Part shown: positions 1 through 14,465 of the stretch, in pieces
Position numbering within the stretch: the stretch's first letter is position 1
Layout of the letters: the number at the start of each line of letters is the position of its first letter
Source of the DNA: Phylloscopus collybita
Lineage: Eukaryota; Chordata; Aves; Passeriformes; Phylloscopidae
Length of the DNA stretch: 64,000 nucleotides
Direction of reading: 5' to 3'
NCBI GenBank assembly: GCA_027886175.1
Contig: JAJNNQ010000075.1
Location: forward strand, 80,269,001-80,333,000
The notes under the pieces: generated by a model
The model's database searches: none
What the model saw: the letters and a program-made list of their open reading frames with translations, nothing else
What the model was told of the DNA's origin: nothing
Translations under genes and position numbers: made by a program

Positions 1-3000
1 CCAAAAAATAAAAAAAAAACAACTCAGCATTTTATGTTTTGTTTGATTTAGTGATCTGCCTCAGTTGGAATGACAATATTTTGCCAGTTTCTTATGAGAC
101 TATTGGAAATATCTGGTGATGCTTCTCATTTTGCATGAGTTGAAATGCAAATCTTCCAGGGACAAACTCAGCAAATCACTTCAGCATTAAATAACAGTTA
201 ATAGGATATGAGCACATAAATCAGTTCTTCAGTGCATACACACCACTGACCCTGATCTGTTCAGCTTTTTCTTTGTGTCAAGTCTTGATCCCTGACTTTT
301 GCAATGATCTCTGTCGTCACCGAATTCATTGCAAGATCATAGCCTAGAACTGCCAAAATTGAATCAGTATATTTGGGCCATCTTTTTTTTTTTTATGTGT
401 CATCAAAAAAATAATGTTCAACGCTCAAAGCCTTGAAACCACAGTGAAACAAAATTAATAAAAAGTAATACAGGATTAATTTGAATGAATTCCTAGTTTT
501 ATATTTAATTCATGGAAGGTTTTGTGCATTAAGGGGTGAGAAGGTTGTTTTCTGGACTCAAAATTCCAGTCTCTGTACCAAAAAACTGGAGGAAATAACT
601 TGTAGAATTTAGATTAGGAATTTAATTTATAATAATTTTATAAGTATCTATAAAAAAATCTTAATTCCTAAATATCTTACTTCTGAATTTAAAGTATAAC
701 ATATCACTCCACTAAGATAAGAAATTTACATGTCTATAGTCCAAACCATTAGGCCAAGCTGAAGTTCAGGAAGGGTGATGATGAAACCTAAAGCCAGGAT
801 CCCTGGAGAATGCTCTCTTTCCAGTGAGGCAGACATTACATGGCTTTGTCTATCAAGACTAAGTTGACTGCAACTTATGAGTAAATAGAAAAATTTTGGA
901 ATGACTGGAGAATTAAAACAATAAATTGCAGAGGCTTAGCATCCTGACAGCAAGAGAGAATATATAGGAATAGTCATATCTGCATTCCAGGTCTTAGTTT
1001 CTGTCAAAATATGAAAAAAAAAAATTTCCATAAAGATATCCATAAATGTTACCATTATGCAGAATCAACTTTTTCTGTATTACACATCTCACCTGTAATT
1101 TTGCTTCCTAGAAGCCAGTGGGTTGCCAGAGACATCCTAAAACTTTGTAATCAGTGCTCCTTTTTCAGTCCCAGGAGAGAAAAAGGGTAGCTTCACAAAA
1201 TTTGCAACAACAATGGCAAATTCCTCTAGATTTCCAGCAGCAATACCTTGTCCTTCTAAATGGAAGAAGGAATGGGGAACAAAGCTCTTCCCTTTGCACT
1301 TTTTGAGGCTTCTCCACTTGAAAAGCCGCATAGGGTGGAGCAAGTTTCCTGGTAGGTGCCTACTGCTCTGCTTAGTTTTCTTACTAGCAGGACTCCCTTT
1401 CAGCCACTGCTGATAATAGAACCATAAGAAATTAGAGAAGGTCTGTACTTCTGAAGGGGAAAAACTACAGTGCTAATAAAATTTTAAGTCACAAGCTATC
1501 TGGCACTGTTGTCTCTTGAGAAGTAAACTGGGAATAAGATTATTTTTAGTAGCCTAGAGATCTCTTCCCCAGAAAAAAAACAAAACCAAAACCAAAAACC
1601 TGTTTTAAATGAGAAGTTTGTTTGGAAAGCTCAAAAGCAAGTTAATTCCTCTAATAACAGAGGGATTCTGGCAAGGCAAATGTTAACCTTTTTCACAGCA
1701 TATATGTACACATTATATGATTCTTAAAATTCACTTCAGATACCAGCAGTATCTCTGGAGAGTTTATTACACTTGATTATTCCACTTAAGTATTCATAAA
1801 TATTTATGCACCAATTGATGTTCTTGATATAATCTTTCAGTGGTTGGTACAAATATGTCACTAAAAAGAACAGTGAGGGAATCTGCAATTAGCAATTAGT
1901 GATTCAAACATATCATGTGAAAAGTTGAAAATCTCACTTGCATAGAAGAAGCTTCTACACTAAACATATGGTTTAGTTTTCAAATGCAAGTCACCACCAG
2001 AGCGCTAAGCCTGTTCTCCAAAGACTGAGCTATGAAGCTACAATAATATGAAAAGGCAAGAACATTCACCTGAATTAACTTACAAGAGTTTTGTTTACCC
2101 AAATAGCATTAAAATTTTTAATAACTGACCAATTTATTTTCACTTTTTTTCATCCTTTTTTCAGATACATTTATGTTTCTCTTGATCAAGGTGACACTTA
2201 CAGCCTTACATTCCTTACTCTCCTTGATAAGGAACTCTATGTTCTTGGAATATTACTTCATACAAACAGCGGCCAATAAGATCTATTTTCTTGATTTAGA
2301 GTTTCATATGAGCCTGCTTTTTGTAGCAGAAGTAGTAACCAGACATTTTTGTTCTTCTTTCTCTCATGAGAAGCTCATATGCAACATGTAAGTAGGAACA
2401 AAGTATTAAGCTATCACTTCTTTTCATGTGTCATTTATGATCAAATACAACTGTGGTTTATAAAACACTAGTCAGGCAGGCCATATGTTATCACATTTTG
2501 TCTGAGTATGAGTAATCATTATTTTTAATTTATTTCCTGAAATGAATGACTGGATTTTTTGTCCCCAAATTCATAGTTACTTATGTTCCATTCACTGCAG
2601 TGGAAGCTTTGAGTGTCAGATCTAAATACAAAAGAGAGAGTGCCCACCTACCTCTCCATGTGTCCAGTGTCCATTCCTTCCCCTATTCAGTTAGCCTGGG
2701 CTTGCACTCATAACTAACTTGGTGATTGCTCTTTGCTGTCACATCCTGAGACAAGCAAAAAAAAAAAAACAAAAAACCACTTACTCCATGGTTGATCCCA
2801 TCAACCCTAACAGATGCCCACAACCTCTCTTAATTTGGAAGCTCAGCCATGAAGAGGCTGCCAGGAAAATCTCTGTGGCTTAGTTGAGTGAAGTTCATCA
2901 CCCTGCATATGCACTTACTTTACACAGTGAACATCCCCATTGTCTTTTGCCTGTGCCTGACTAGATCTTAACCAAGTAGACCTGTTTTACTATTATACTG

Positions 3001-6000
3001 CCAGAATTGTGCAGATTCCCTTCAGTGCCAGCTTTACACACAGGCAAAATAAGAAGTAATTGATCAGAGCAAGTTGGCTGCCAGACACTGTGAAACAGGA
3101 GTTGCAAAAATATTAATGCCAGAGCCCTGAGATAAAAGAGGCATGCTGCTACTGCAGTGGCTCTTGTTCCTAAGGGAACTGCTCTGTGTCAGCTGCTGTC
3201 CACAGGGAGGCCTGATGCCCCTGGCAGCTCTCACTGTGGGTTTACTTTTCCTACCCAGAGCAGCAAAAGCCTAAATCTTTGGCAGAGCTGTCACCAACAA
3301 CACATCGCTCACTGTGTGGCTTTCAGAGTCATAAAATTCAGAGAAAAACACAGTAAAACAAACAGATTCTGAACCTTTCTCTTCCTTTTGTTTGGTCCCC
3401 AAGAAAAGAGATTCTGTAACTGAAAGATATTTCTGGACACTTTAGAAAAACTTTGCTACATAATGTGTCAGCAGATGGCTGTAATAGGCCTAAGACTTTT
3501 GTTCAGGCAAATATATTCTGCAGGTTGGCATCCAGCAAGCCCACTTTTAATGACTGTTTTCCTCTGTACCATGTAAATATGTCTACCTCCTATAATTTTT
3601 ACCTCAAAGAAAACTGATGTCTTATAAAGTAATATGTTTGGAAGGTGGAAACCAATCATTTAGGAAATGGCAAACATATATTTGTTGTTCAATAGAAGGT
3701 TTCTTCCAAGACAAATTTTAATTGGGCCAAACATTAAAAAATCTGCTACTTCAGTGCCCAAAACCTATCCCTTCATCATAAAGTTACTAACGAAAAAGGG
3801 AAAATACTTTACTTATGCTTGTGTTCTTTCCAATATTTAATGAAACCATACTTGCTTGGATTCAGATAAGCAGATTTTCCAGGTTTTTTATATTTCCCTA
3901 GATCATGAGAAATAAATTGAATTTGAGAATCTCATCCCAGGAATTGTTAGGGAGGAGGATTATTGCTTCTGTTAACATGTTTTTGGATTGAATATGTTAA
4001 TATACCTTCATTATGGTTATACCATTTCTGGGTCCTTAACTCACTCAAAGCTATAGGCAATGAAGCATTCCAAACAACTATCATTGGAGGTGGCAAACTT
4101 TGAGTCAGGCAGGATTATTTCTATGTATGAGCACATTTTCTACTTTATGTGAAATAAAATTTGATGTCACAACACAAGAATGGGCTTTTTATATATTGCA
4201 AATATCTCTCTCATTTGCATAATGGAAGTTATAATCAATGCAATATTTTATTGCAAATTTGAAACATAAGTGTCTCATTTATGAAATTAGGCAGCGAAGA
4301 TAGATCTTTTTAAATGCACATGAAAGACATGAATACTGACAGAATTTCGGAAGATTTATATGTCAAGTAAACGTCACTTGGGGACATAAATTCACAGCAT
4401 CTTCTTCTGACATTCACAGTGATTTTCCAATTTTGGCATTACTGAAAACTTCAGCCAGGGAGAAATAATGCAGATATGGTATCAGCAGAAGCAAAGGCAT
4501 ATTCACATCAAGCAGTTTTTGAATACTTTTCTGTCAAAACTGCAACTAGAAAATTATGCTGCCTAGAGAAAGCCAGTGAGGCTCCAAGTGATTTAAAACA
4601 AGGGAGATGTTTTGTCTAAGCACCTAAGTAAAACAGAAAGGAACAAGAATCCAGTAAAGAGAATACTTTATGTGCAGGTGAAGAGAGGTAAATTTTTATC
4701 ATTAAGAAAAAAGTAGATGAGTTCCTCAACTTACTCAGTAAATGAACTGTTGGTGAAGAACAGTCTTTCTCATAAAAAGACCCATTTGTGCAGCAACTGT
4801 AGAGAGGTCAAAATACCATCAGAGAAGAAAGTTACAAAATCCAGACTGTGAACAATCCAGAAAACACTGCCTGTGAGGAGATGGTTCTGTGCATTAGAAA
4901 TAATCTTTTTACTACTTTGAAAATATTACAAATCCTTATAGAGAGATTAGTGTTGGTTGAAAGACAGAAGAAAGTCGTGAATTAAAAAAATCCAAGAATA
5001 TGTATCATAAACCAAATGGGAGGTTACAGGCATGCCTCACACTCACATTCTTTTTTTCAAAAGAAGGGATTTTATTACATATCTAAGAAAGCATTCTGGA
5101 AGTAATAAATATGGAATTGAGATTAGAAAAATAAAAAACACAAGACATACACGAAATTTTAAGTAGAACAGTTTAAGATTGAAAGATAACACTTAAGTAC
5201 AAAAGGTGAAGGAGTAACGGTGTCCTTCCCTCCAAAAGCTCAACAAATATTCAACAGGGAATTTTTGTCATAAGGACAAAGAGGAAGTCATAAGGACAAA
5301 GGAAAGGCAGAGGAAGTGCTCAGTTCTAAATACTCAGAACATTCAGACATTTGGAATATTTTTAATGTCACTGAATTATCACAGGGACAGACACAAACTT
5401 TTCAGTCCATAACAAAAAATCATTCCACAAGAAGTATTTAAACTTTTCTATAGAGAAGAAACTCCATCTTGGAATCAAATTGTCAGATCTGAGCAAAAGA
5501 GAGCTTTCTAATTTAGAGGAAGTTGCTTCTCTGTCTCTTTTTACTAGATCAGCATCTGCAAATACATCAGCTAATAGGGCAAGAAGTAAGTGCAAAATAA
5601 TCAATGCAATTATATTGTTTCTGTCCTATTAAAATGCTCAGAAAGAATTGAACCTTCTCTGTTTTCAGTGCAGGCAAATAATACTGTAAGCATAATATAA
5701 TAATCCCAGATTTAGTTTATGGGATAATCCCACTGCTGGTTTGTGGTACTGTTACAGTAAACTTTGATAAAAGATTCTATTTCTTCCACTATTCATTCCC
5801 CTAAAATAAATCTGTCCTCCTTCACCTGGTATGAACCTGTCACTGGAGAACACATAAGTGCTGAAGTTGTATAAAAAACACTTCTTAGATTAACATTGAG
5901 TGAATTTTCTCCTTGCCTACAAGATAATTACGTTTCTGATGTTGCCCACTTGGAGCTGCACTTAAAAGTATCAGCAGTGCTTGAGATAACATCTGCTAAG

Positions 6001-7500
6001 TGCTTTTTGATTAAGTCTTTTATAATTACTCATTTTCACAAAGCATGTGTCTATTTGAAGGGCACCTCAGTTATCAAAGAGAGTATGCTAATGGAAGCCT
6101 TTCATTATTTTGGATTTCTTACACTGATTTGACATTTTATTTAGGTGTATGAGAAGTTCAAAAAGGCTGTGGATACTCTGTGTCATGACTGCTTGAATTT
6201 TCACATGTAATCCAAACTATGTCTCCTACTATCTATGAAGAGATGATGGATGTATTTGCTAGCTCAAGTTTGGAAGCTTGTAGTTTCAGACTGGAGAATC
6301 ACAGTACATCTGGCAATAGAAATGATCACTAACAAAAACCACTCAGCCTACAATTCTTAAACAAAATTTTGTAATAGGTGCACCTCAGTTCCTAAGTGAT
6401 GAGGTCCTTTTATCAGGCTGCTGGAAAATCTAAGATAACTGAAAAAAATCCTTGAGAATTTTTGCAATAATAATGTAATCTTTTTTGTAATTTAAAAAAT
6501 TCAAGGACATTTTCAAATGTTACATGAAATACCTGAAAAAACTGAATAATCTGGTGCAGAATGTTATTATTGTGTATTCTAGGTGTTTTTTGTTATGCAT
6601 CTTTCCTGGTTACTTTGCCTAGAGGCAAATAGACAGGGAAATCTGATTATGGGCATTCATTTATACTGGTTGCAAAGCTTTTAAGACAGTAAGATAACCC
6701 AAATTCTTATTAAGCTTCCCATTAGAAAAATAAGCTCTTTTCTCTAAGACTTGGCTGCTTATTTAAGTCTTTCTACTGAAAATCTTACTTCAGTTGATAA
6801 TATTTAAAGACATTTCTCAATACCAATCTTAAATGGAAGAGGTAGCTTAGCATATTTTTTGTATAAAGACTATTATTCAGTCAAAAAATGGTCCTTTATA
6901 TGTAATGTCATCCAACAGTATAAATATGTCCTATTAACAAGAATATTTAAATACAGATAATATGCACTTGTCCTGGGTATGTGCACCTGTTCTCAATGAA
7001 ACCTTGATGAACAACATCAAACAAATTGCAACTGGTTGTTGTAGCTGCCCTTTACTGCAAGATATTTTAAAAGAATTGGTCACATGCCATCCACTAGGGA
7101 TATCTGTACTGTGGATACATCTGATGACAAGCTGCTTGGAAATTTTTGGCTTCTGATGAGGAAAAGACAGAGAAAAAGAACAACTTGTCTTTACTTACAT
7201 AAATGCAAAACTTTTCTTTTGACAAGTGTGCAGCTCAGGATTGCTAATTATAATGACTCCTCAAGTAGGATTTCCTGAATTATATCTATCTTGAATGAAT
7301 GATTGGCTTGAGGCACAAAATTACATATGCCATGAAAATTTTTATATTATCTACCTGCCTGAATGACTATGCTTGATATTTCTTTAACGATACTTCTTTA
7401 GAATCTACAGAGTACTTAAAGTTTCAAAGATAAACATTTAAAAGCATGTCCTTCTAAAATATGTATCTCCTCATGAAGTTGTGAATGCAAATGACACTGC
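1..7500. other. Unique AT-rich DNA, no gene recognised
   Basis: I see no CR1 or LTR similarity and no convincing exon here. Open frames are all under about 80 codons and look like chance frames in AT-rich DNA. Minor items: an A/C-rich stretch near 1571-1600, an A-run near 2758-2771, and a GC-richer patch near 3130-3330 without recognisable coding sense. A purine-rich stretch at about 4600-5300 carries a small direct duplication, listed separately. This could be intergenic or intronic. Confidence 0.6.
5266..5304. repeat. Short imperfect direct duplication
   Basis: The motif GTCATAAGGACAAAG occurs twice in close succession, separated by only a few bases, followed by similar purine-rich tails (GAGGAAG and GAAAGG). 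This looks like a small slippage duplication in a purine-rich context. No function is suggested. Confidence 0.6.
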
Positions 7501-10500
7501 TTCTCCTTTTCAAAATAAAACCTCCCCAAGGTTTTTATTTACAAGTAAAATCTTGTCCTTTCTAGAAAGGATAGCTTTAGAATTTTTGAATATTTTTAGG
7601 GGGAAAAATATTATCTGCTCCTTATCCCACAGAAAGAATTCCAGAATATGACTGTTTGGTACATTATAGTGATGCATGAAATACCTGGCACTCATCTGAG
7701 GCATGCATATGTTCTCATCTAGCACCATTTCTGCCAAAGAAGTTCTGAGCTCTCTACAGAGATGTTTCCACATGAAGACAGCCTCTAGCAAATCTCCATT
7801 TCAGTGTGAAGCTATGCAGGCCATCTAAGTCTGCATGACTGATTTGTCCGACTCTGATCTTACAGAGTGCAATATATGCATTGATGGTAATGGTCTCAAT
7901 ATGACACAAGCACCAAGTGTACCAGAACCCTCTTGTCATCAAGGTGTCTTAATATTTTTTAGCAAAAAATTGGGTACAAGAAGGCTGTATTAGACTATTT
8001 CCTAGGAATATGCAGGTGACTGACTACTTTGGTGAAGGTTAACTTAAAACATTTGCATTAAAATATTCCTAATTTTAAAGTCAATTATTAGAATTATTCC
8101 AACTTATGAATAGTTATAACTGTAAGAGTTGGAACTGGGAGGGCTCCATAGTTGCTGGGTGCCTCACAGATTTAGGGTGGGAGTATCTTGCCGCTGCTAT
8201 TTTTTAATTGTCAGGCCAAGTATTCAGCCCAGCAAAGGAAGAGACCAGGAGCATCTGGAACATAGTGCAGAACAACTGCCCTCAGAAGTGCCATATCCAG
8301 TATAAATTAGAGGAAGAAACCCCAGTGGCATACATTTGACCACAGGCATAGGTAATACCTTTGCCAGAATCCCAGTGTGCCCTATATGACCCATCCACAT
8401 TGAGTAATGCCCCAGATGTGTTTCCAGAGATGCTTAAGCACATGTGCAATTTCCAGTGTTTTACTGAAACAGTAATACATCTGATATGCATATATATTAA
8501 GCAGATAGGTCATTACTTTATAAAATACAGTAATGGCAATCTCCTCTGGAATACTGAAGAAACATTTGATCTGTGAAACTGCAAGTGTTTGGGATGCAAG
8601 ATAACAGACTGCAAAGTCCAGCATTAGCCTTTTAATATTTAATTTCCATATTAATATGAATCAGATCTTCAGAGATTTACAATTAAGATGTTTGTCAGCA
8701 TTTCATTTCAAATGCTCCTTGGTGTTTTGAGCTCAATAATTATTTGTTAATGGTTTGGAGATAATATCAAATCATGCTTAAAAATAGTGGCCTTCTAGAA
8801 TATTTACAGAACAATGGAGTTGATTGCAAGTTTTTATCTTATTGCGTACTTGGGTTTATTAAATACGTGGTACTTCTGTCTATTAGGATGATTTTTTTTA
8901 ATTTGTTAATATTTTCCCATCAAAATGAGCTCCATATTACAATTTTCCATATAAATATCAGTATTTGGATTTAAAGTCAATGGCTCTAGAATCAGTCAAG
9001 GATGGGGAACTATATGAGTTTTTCAGATTGTTCAGCTAAAAATAAATTTAAGAAACTCCTCTTGTTCTCAAAATAATCACAGTAGCAAATGAAGTTTCCT
9101 CATAATAATCTTGGTTTTCTTTTATCTTTTTTTCCTTAAGTTATATCTGTAACAGAAAGACTAAAAGGAAACATACTGTATTGCTAATTCAGAAGATGTG
9201 TTTCAGTAACACAGCATAACAGCATAAATTTACAGTGCATGCAGCAGTGAGTCAAGTTTTGACAGTCAACTTTGATTTTTTTCTTTGGTCTGGTCAATGT
9301 ACTGAAGCTAAAACAATTTTCCAGCTAAATTAACAACAGCCATCCTTTTGCTAAGTAACTTGGCACAGACATTGTCCTCAGAAAATCCTTTAGAGAGAAC
9401 TCTTACGGTTAGTGTTTTTACACAGAAGTAGAATCTCGACCTGTGCTTTGGCATGGATTTGGCTGGCCCACAACATGTATACAGACCACAATTCCTGATG
9501 CACCGTGCTCGACTGCCCCTGAAGTCTCTTCAGCTTGACAGTTGCGTCCCTTTCAATCATGAGTACAATATAATTCTACAGATACCCAGCACAGAATGGC
9601 CTCTGATGCCAGAAATGGGTGGAGGTTCCCTCTCTTCAATAGATTGCATAAAAATCTCTGTTCCAATCATAGTTTTCAATTTCATTTTACAGCTAGGTAC
9701 TATGATACCTATGAGCTAGAAAAAGAAATTGCACTTAGGTAAGGAATTATAAATAAAGGCTTTTCTCTAAATGAAATTTCATTATGGAAATTTAATTATG
9801 AAAATTCCATGGAGGTTTATTTCTTTTTCTCACTGAAATTGACTAATTCATTTATTTAAACTAATAACTTTGAATCTAACCAAAACATTTTAAATTGCTC
9901 AATTTGAGTACAGTTTTCTCATGAGTTGTTCACTGTGTAGCTGTATCTACTAGTGATGACATGGTGCTATGCATAGACTGCCAATTGAATTCCCTGTGGA
10001 TCTCAGACTCTCCTGGACAGGTCATGACATTGATAAATGCCTCGTCTGATAACATCAAGTCACGTAGAATAAGAAAAGGATGAGGAAAGAATGAAGTATG
10101 CCCTCGTTGATGTAGTATCACAAGGATATTCATCTGAACACCAAACCAAATTAAAACAAGGAATTCTGTCATTTTTAAGTTGCAAACTTTTTGAACTCTC
10201 TGAATACTTTGTCTATAAAAAAGTTTGAGTAGTTGACTTAGGCTGACACGAATGTCACAATATCAGGACTTCCTTAGGGACTATGCTCTGATTTTCGCCT
10301 GGCTGAACTATCAGTGGAAGCTGTTGATATTTTTCTATCTATTCTTGACAACTGAGGATAGAAAATAGAAGATTACACACCACTGCCTACAGATAAAAAG
10401 ACTTCACTCTAGCTGCATTGTGGTTTTACTTTCAGTACAGAGACAATTAATATTATGAGACTATGAACTAAGTACCTTTTAAAATTTCAATATGTCTACT

Positions 10501-12276
10501 TTCATTTTTTTTTTATTTGTAGTGAATCCATTCCTTAAATCCATAGTATATTTCCCAGGATTTGTAAGAACATGCAAAACACAATTTAAAAAGCCCCAAA
10601 GAACAAAATCCCTAAGTTTTAGGTCATTTAATCTACTACACAGAGTTTGGTTTTGCTGTTTAATGACAGAGTAATGATACTTGCTGTTCTTTTTGATATG
10701 AGATGAAAACTTAAAATTTCACCTACAAAATAAAATGCAGATTTTTTTCTGTTTTGTTTTTCAAGATGATAAGTTTCTCTTTTGATAGTCAAGATTCCTG
10801 TTAGCTGAAATGATAACATTGCTTCCTATAGCATTGTAAATCCATTTCTGAACAAACAAATTCTATGGCAAACAAGATTCTATGGCAAAAAGATTCTTCT
10901 TTTGAGACTCTTAAGTGAGATACTTGTATCTTCCTATCATAGCTTTATCAGTCTGCTCCATATAAAAAAAAATGTTTCTACAAAAGGAATTATTTCTAAG
11001 TGGATTATAAATTTAGATGAAACCCAGCCAAGTGACGAGGCAGAACACTCTGTTTCTATAGTCCATTCAATTTGATAAATTAGGTCTCATTTCTAGAAAA
11101 AGGAACAAGATTTTTCAGTAAAATGTTGAGTCAAACATTCCTGAAGACAATCTCTTGGCATTGTTACATTTACTAACAATTTCAGAGGTACACATTTCAA
11201 GGGCATCCATATGATTTTTACAATATGCTTGAATATGTACAGATATGTAAAAACACAGAACTATCCATTATCAGAAACAGCATATTTGTGAGGATTTCAT
11301 TTTTTTACTTCTACAATTTACAGTACATAAACAGCTTTTATGGTTTACTGATAGCTACAATTAAAAATATTTTCAAAGGGCTTATTAGGAGTTTTTTATC
11401 AGATTTTTTGGGATATTTGACACAAAAATGTAGTTCACCTTTGCAGTGAGAAAGTCCATGCCATTATTGATATCCTGTCAAATACAAGAAAAAGAAAAGT
11501 CTTGTGCTCCACTTGTATATGCAATTTATTCAGGATTCAAATAAAAGAGAGAAAAAAAAAAAGGTAATAGAAAATTACATTGTGTGTGATTTTTTTTTCA
11601 GCTGAGGTGGTTGCCATAAAGTGAGGCTTCAGTGATGAAAAGAATTTGTAACAAAGGGAACAATTGCCGTCTTGCAGGAAGGGGTACAGCAAGTGCCCAT
11701 GCTGGTCTCTATCAGCAAAAAGCACCCACAGCAAATGCTGCTTGTTCTGCACCAGTGGCAGTAGCAGTATCCACATGTACTGTGCCCCAGGAAAAACATC
11801 CACCTCCCTCTGGACACAGGGAGTCTAAAGGTCCTGGGAAAACAAATCTGCCTCTGTGTATTGTTGAATTCTGTCTCCTAGACTTCACTGTGACAAAAGC
11901 AAGGAGGTTGAAAAGATTGCTTCCTTAGCACTCATGAAATGAAGGGAAAGTGAAGTGTGCTCCAGTACCCAGTCTTGAGACAATTCAAAGAAATCAGACA
12001 GTCCCTGGACACTCCTGGACTGCAAAGAAGATTCTCTACCATTCACTGGAAGGTAGAGATTGAAACACTGATCATTTCCCACACTGAAAACAATTGTTAC
12101 CACAATCTATTGAATCTATTCGCATCAGTCATGCCTCATTTTTGTACTCTGGACAGGCATGAAATTCAGTTCTGTAAAGTTTGATTCAATGTGAGAGTCA
12201 CACTTTAAAAACAGAAGTGAAATATCTGGGCATTTAACAACCAGGCTTTAATATATCAGGCATTGAGTGTTTCCTC
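7501..12276. other. Unique AT-rich DNA with one protein-like short frame
   Basis: No transposable element is recognised. A minus-strand open frame at 8282-8491 has an unusually balanced, protein-like composition (a run reading LNVDGSYRAHWDSGKG) but no assignable family, and it is reported as a finding only. A plus-strand frame at 11632-11928 (about 98 codons) is rich in Ala, Pro and Thr and matches nothing I know. A small direct duplication lies at about 10860-10893. Nothing here is strong enough to call a gene. Confidence 0.5.
10860..10893. repeat. Short direct duplication (about 17 bp)
   Basis: The motif ATTCTATGGCAAA occurs twice, about 17 bases apart, in AT-rich sequence. It resembles a recent slippage duplication. 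ATTCTATG resembles the CR1 terminal unit, but no CR1 body adjoins it, so I treat it as a coincidence. Confidence 0.55.
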
Positions 12277-12298
12277 TTTTTTTTTTTTTTTTTTTTTT
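12277..12298. repeat. Poly(T) tract, 22 bases
   Basis: An uninterrupted run of 22 T. It might be the poly(A) of a minus-strand retrocopy, but the DNA to its right (the would-be body) shows no recognisable transcript. It is best treated as a simple homopolymer. Confidence 0.9.
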
Positions 12299-14465
12299 GA
12301 AGTAGTAGACATACATGTCTCCTCAGATTTAAATTCAGGTCACATTCCTTCTAAAGTAACCTAGTGTTTCTGTGAGATGATGAATGGATTGAACTAACCC
12401 ATCTTGACAGAGAAAGATATCATCCTAATAATCTGATATTTTATGTTCTTTTTTATAATTACTTTTGCCTCAGATTAATGAATTCCATTTACAGTAGCAA
12501 GCTAGCAAATGAAAACCATTCAGCACAAGTATGAAATATAATGGAAAGATGAGACTATTTGGTATGTAAGACATAAACTGAAGTATCAAAGAGTCATTAT
12601 TTATGAAAAAAATCCTTTTTTATGGTGTAAATTTTATTAAAAAGAAGTCTTATTCCTGCAAAGGAAATCAAATGCATTTACATTCTTGAAGAAAATGACT
12701 AAGGCCACAGAACTGAAAAACTAAGCTCTCAATTTTTTTCTCAAATTACCCTCTTTGTTTCCATTTGTTTTGTGTGTTATATCCTTCCTATCTCTGTTCC
12801 ATTTGAAATCAAATCATTAAAAGAAAAAAAAAAAAAAAGGCAGCAAAAAACAGTATTTAAAAATGAACTCCTGTTTCTATATAAATCCTTCCTTGTTTAG
12901 AAATGCATGGTCTCATCTCCTGAGGAATGCATATCTCTTTCAAACAGGATCCCCTTGTAACAGCTGCTCTGCAGCCTAAAGCAGTGGAGTGCTGCTTAAT
13001 AAAGCCATTACACTAAAAAGTGAGACTGAGTGGATCTGTGAGCTGGAAAGGAGCAGCACCAAGGAGCTGGGGCACAGAGCTCAGGGTCACAGTGCTGAGA
13101 GCAAAGGCATCAGCATGAAAATCAAATGTCACAGGTAGAAGTGGCCAAGGAAGTCAGACATCTCCAGACTGAAAGGCAGCAAGTAACTCCATAGCAACCA
13201 GAGTCTGCCTTTAATAGGAAAGATCCTAATGGTATCTACAGCCCCAATTTTTATGTTACTGTAAGTGCTACCTGCCCACAACCCCCATAAAAAAAATCCA
13301 AACTCTAACATTGCCCCTGCCCATCACTATCAAAAAATCAAAGCTATTCCAGGGAAATATTACAAATTAATTTACAAATTGAAGCACAGTGGTAAAGGCC
13401 AAAGGCCTAAGTTTTATATATGTAGCTGACAAAACCCTATAGAAACCAAGACCTCATGGTGGCATGGAATTTTACTGTGGCAACAGATGTAATACTACCT
13501 TGTCAGGCTGTAAATGACTGAATCAAACAATATACATATCACACACAAATAATGACAGAGAACAGAGTGGGGTTACCCCATGGCCATTAGAATGTTATGT
13601 TTTCACAATAATATATGCTCTTGGAACTGCAAAAAAAACCAGACCAAAACCAAACAAAAAACAAACCCTGGTACAAATAGCTGGATATGCAGAAGATAGA
13701 ACAGTGTTGTTCACTGTGGCAAACTGAGAAAAAGAGCTTATGACTCCATACATCAGAGCCAAGCACACAGAGGTGAAAGAGTAGGAGAGTCCAGCACTCA
13801 AGCTTTCAGTTGTGTGCAATCCACAACAGTTTAATGAGAAATACAAATGGTCCTGGAAGCAGTAGCAAGAAAAATAAGCAAAAAGACTGTTTCTTTTCTT
13901 TCAATATTTGTGCTGCTGAAAGCAGTGGTGTATAGAACGTAAAACAGGGATGTACACCGTTCATTTTCCCTTTTTCTTTAACATGCCTCAGCTTCTCATC
14001 TGGGAATATTTCCATTATTTTTGGGATACTGCAAGCACTGCTCTTGCCATCTTCTCTTTTTGCTGTGAAGTGTGGTACAATGAGGGGAAGATTTCATTTC
14101 GGCATGCTGATTCCCTTTCTCCCTGGGCAATTCAAATAGAGCTTCCTATTTCATTCTCATACCTATTTTCTGAACTGTCTGAGCAGTACTTCCATGGGAA
14201 ATGAAAAGTGAAAAAAAAATAAAAGGAAACAGAAACTAAAATGCCAGATTTTTATAACCAGATGCTTAACTCACTGTTGTCTATTCTGCATGGTCCTTTA
14301 TAACATTAAATGCAATCTGACACCTGACACTTCCTTGCTACTTTACAGAAAAAAAAAATGATGCCAGATTTCTGTAGTGCAGTAAAATCTATGGTAAAGT
14401 GATATTTCATTGGAATTTAAAGGAGAAGATACAGTGTATGGAAACCTGTGAAAAGAGTAATTAAC
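12299..14465. other. Unique DNA, no gene recognised
   Basis: AT-rich sequence with an A-run at about 12824-12838 and an A/C-rich patch at about 13629-13668 of the kind that recurs throughout the window. A GC-richer patch near 12950-13110 contains an AATAAA motif, but no open frame or repeat family is recognisable. Open frames stay below about 85 codons. Confidence 0.55.
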
